Positions 61,576-64,000 of a stretch of 64,000 nucleotides of DNA are shown in pieces. This stretch comes from Elymus sibiricus (lineage: Eukaryota; Streptophyta; Magnoliopsida; Poales; Poaceae). A program made the position numbers and the translations under genes. The notes under the pieces are model-generated. The model was not told the origin of the DNA, made no database searches, and saw only the letters and a list, made by a program, of their open reading frames with translations. Where the stretch lies: positions 303,614,509-303,678,508 of the forward strand of contig CM077671.1 of assembly GCA_039707655.1 (NCBI GenBank), written 5' to 3'. Position 1 is the stretch's first letter. Each line of letters starts with the position of its first letter.

Positions 61576-64000
61576 TCACTTTTTCTTCGCGTGTGTCCCT
61601 TGCTTATTGCGCCGTAACCATGGATAATCTTCATCGTTTAACAGGGTGCTTGGGTCAGCCTTCACTTTGAAGGGAGGAATTTCATGAAACTTTTCATAAT
61701 CTTCAGACATGTCTGTCTTGCCCTCCACTCCCACGATGTCTCTTTTCCCTGAAAGAACTATGTGGCGCTTTGGCTCATCGTATGATGTATTCGCTTCCTT
61801 ATCTTTTCTTTTTCTCGGTTTGGTAGACATGTCCTTCACATAGAAAACCTGCGCCACATCATTGGCTAGGACGAATGGTTCGTTTGTGTACCCAAGATTG
61901 TTCAGATCCACTGTTGTCATTCCGTACGGCGGGTCTACCTGTACCCCGCCTCCTGACAGATTGACCCATTTGCACCGAAACAAAGGGACCTTAAAATCAT
62001 GTCCATAGTCAAGTTCCCATATGTCCACTATGTAACCATAATATGTGTCATTTCCCCTGTTGGTTGCTGCATCAAAGCGGACACCACTGTTTTGGTTGGT
62101 GCTCTTTTGATATTGGGCGATCGTGTAAAATGTATTCCCATTTATCTCGTACCCTTTGTAAGTCAATACAGTCGAAGATGGTCCCCTGCCTAACGAGTAC
62201 AGCTCATCTGCAATAGTGGTGTTACCCATGAGATTTGTTTGCAACCAACTGCCGAAAGTCCTGATGTGTTCACATGTAATCCAGTCATCACACTGCTCCG
62301 GGTGTTTGAAGCGTAGAATATTCTTGTGTTCATTGACATACGGGGTCACCAAGGTAGAATTCTGTAGAACTGTGTAGTGTGCTTGAGACCAAGAATGCCC
62401 GTCCCTACATATTATTGAATTCGCTCCTAGCATGCCTTTTCCAGTTAGTCTCCCCTCATACCGCGATTGAGGGAGACCAATCGGCTTAAGGTCAGGAATA
62501 AAGTCAACACAAAACCCAATGCTTTCCTTTGTTGGATGGCCCGTGGAGATGCTTCCTTCTGTCCTAGCACGGTTACGAACATATTTCTTTAAGACTCCCA
62601 TGAATCTCTCAAAGGGGAACATGTTGTGTAGAAATACAGGGCCCAGAATGCCAATCTCGTCGACTAGATGAACTAGGACGTGCGTCATGATATTGAAGAA
62701 GGATGGTGGGAACACCAGCTCGAAACTGACAAGACATTGCACCAAATCACTCTTTAACCTTGGTAGAATTTCTCGATCGATTACCTTCTGAGAGATTGCA
62801 TTGAGGAATGCACATAGCTTCACAATGGCTAATCGAACGTTTTCCGATAGAAGCCCCCTCAATGCAACCGGAAGCAGTTGTGTCATAATCACGTGGCAGT
62901 CATGAGACTTTAGGTTCTGGAACTTTTTCTCTGCCATATTTATTATTCCCTTTATATTCGACGAGAAGCCAGATGGGACCTTCATACTGAGCAGGCATTC
63001 AAAGAATATTTCCTTCTCTTCTTTGGTAAGAGCGTAGCTGGCAGGACCTTCATACTGCTTTGGATCCATGCCGTCTTTTTCGTGCACACGTTGCTGGTCC
63101 TCCCGTGCCTCCGGTGTATCTTTTGTCTTCCCATACACTCCCAAGAAGCCTAGCAGGTTCACGCAAAGATTCTTCGTCACGTGCATCACGTCGATTGCAG
63201 AGCGGACCTCTAGGTCATTCCAATAGGGTAGGTCCCAAAATATAGATTTCTTCTTCCACATGGGTGCGCGTCCCTCAGCGTCATTCGGAACAGATAGTCC
63301 GCCAGGACCCTTTCCAAAGATTACTTGTAAATCATTGACCATATCAAGTATGTGATCACCAGTACGGAGGGCGGGCTTCTTCCGGTGATCTGCCTCACCT
63401 TTGAAATGCTTTCCTTTCTTTCGACATTGATGGTTGGTCGAAAGAAATCGACGATGCCCCAGGTACACATTCTTCCTGCATTTGTCCAAATATATACTTT
63501 CGGTGTCATCTAAACAGTGCATGCATGCGTGGTATCCCGTGTTTGTCTGTCCTGAAAGGTTACTGAGAGCAGGCCAATCATTGATGGTTACAAACAGCAA
63601 CGCTCGTAGGTCAAATTCCTCTTGTGCATGCTCATCCCACACACGTACACCTTTTCCATTCCACAGTTGTAAAAGTTCATCAACTAATGGCCTTAGGTAC
63701 ACATCAATGTCATTGCCGAGTTGCTTAGGGCCTTGGATGAGCACTGGCATCATAATGAACTTCCGCTTCATGCACAACCAAGGAGGAAGGTTATACATAC
63801 ATAGAGTCACAGGCCATGTGCTATGCTTGCTGCTCTGCTCCCCAAAAGGATTAACGCCATCTGCACTTAAACCAAACCATATGTTCCTTGGGTCACCTGT
63901 AAAGTCCCCCACTTTCTCTCGATCTTTCTCCACTGCGACCCATCACCGGGTGCTCTCAACTTCCCGTCTTTCTTACGGTCTTTGTTGTGCCATCACATCA
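61576..64000 (-). pseudogene. CACTA TNPD/Tnp2 transposase, 3' part, probable frameshift
   Basis: The catalytic transposase of CACTA (En/Spm) elements. A long frame (63,933-61,576, 785 codons) holds the Transposase_21 (Tnp2) region at about residues 15-200, with IWFGLSADGVNPFG, FVTINDWPALSNLSGQTNTG and ACMHCLDDTESIYL. The DUF4218 region is at about 280-430 (SHDCHVIMTQLLPVALRG at about 342, FPFERFMGVLKKYVRNRA further on). The DUF4216 region is at about 620-690 (NDTYYGYIVDIWELDYG). It ends in a basic tail. Upstream, family-like text (DGKLRAPGDGSQWRKIERKW) is in another frame. The change falls at CCCCC (63,906-63,910), so a one-base indel there seems likely. The frame has no ATG near 63,933. The 5' exons lie beyond the window. 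Confidence 0.85.

Larger units (their letters stand above)
37759..64000 (-). mobile_element. Caspar-type CACTA transposon (runs off the right edge)
   Basis: Level 3 of the nest. It starts CACTAGTAGAGAACATGG at 37,759, the CACTA terminal motif. Subterminal CCCGGTT/AACCGGG palindromes follow, typical of Triticeae Caspar-group elements. It is interrupted from 38,029 to 53,978 and resumes with a G-rich text that continues the same element. On the minus strand it carries a TNPD/Tnp2 transposase gene (61,576 to beyond the window) and a Transposase_24-type gene with ULP1-like 3' exons (54,268-57,838). The other terminus is not in the window. Both genes look damaged, so this copy is probably not autonomous. 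Confidence 0.85.

Overview
This is plant nuclear DNA from a grass of the wheat tribe (Triticeae: wheat, Aegilops, barley or rye). I infer this from the transposon types, all recognised from memory and not by database search: Angela/BARE-type Copia LTRs, an Athila-type Gypsy LTR beginning TGATACGTCTCC, Caspar-type CACTA ends, and Stowaway and Tourist-type miniature elements. I cannot name the species or sub-genome. I see one convincing host gene. Nearly everything else is mobile DNA.

Left part (1-13,917). The window opens in the 3' end of a non-coding Gypsy-type LTR element (1-2,232). After it come small elements: Stowaway MITEs, a retroposon of unknown family with a 14-bp target duplication (2,793-4,007), and a complete 737-bp TRIM with perfect target duplication (4,062-4,798). 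An RNase H-like remnant of a LINE follows. The host gene is an intronless, minus-strand DUF4220/DUF594 membrane-protein gene (6,547-9,054), with a (GA)n tract directly before its start codon on the coding strand. Upstream of it lie a MITE, a Harbinger/Tourist-type element carrying a 200-codon ORF (9,748-10,917), another Stowaway MITE and two retroposon-like copies.

Right part (13,918-64,000). This is one nest of insertions up to five levels deep. Level 1 is a Tat-type Gypsy element (from 13,918) with a broken gag-protease gene and a broken antisense ORF. Level 2 is an Athila-type Gypsy element on the minus strand (from 22,006). Two elements sit in level 2: a non-coding element with 4-kb LTRs (22,341-33,266, inside the Athila-type LTR) and a Caspar-type CACTA transposon (37,759 to beyond the window end). 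The CACTA is split by level 4, a second copy of the non-coding Gypsy-type element seen at position 1 (38,029-53,978). Level 5 is a young Angela/BARE-like Copia element (40,002-49,008) with an uninterrupted 1,327-codon polyprotein. Hand-counted LTR differences (about 0.4% for level 5, about 2% for level 4) fit this order.

The CACTA has two minus-strand genes, both apparently damaged. One is a TNPD/Tnp2 transposase gene running off the right edge. The other is a Transposase_24-type gene whose 3' exons look like a C48/ULP1 cysteine protease, with glycine where the catalytic cysteine is expected. Between the genes are a 5-copy 339-bp tandem array, a 52-bp-arm hairpin, CACTA-type palindromes next to a TATA box, and several simple repeats. 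No rRNA, tRNA or CRISPR feature was found.
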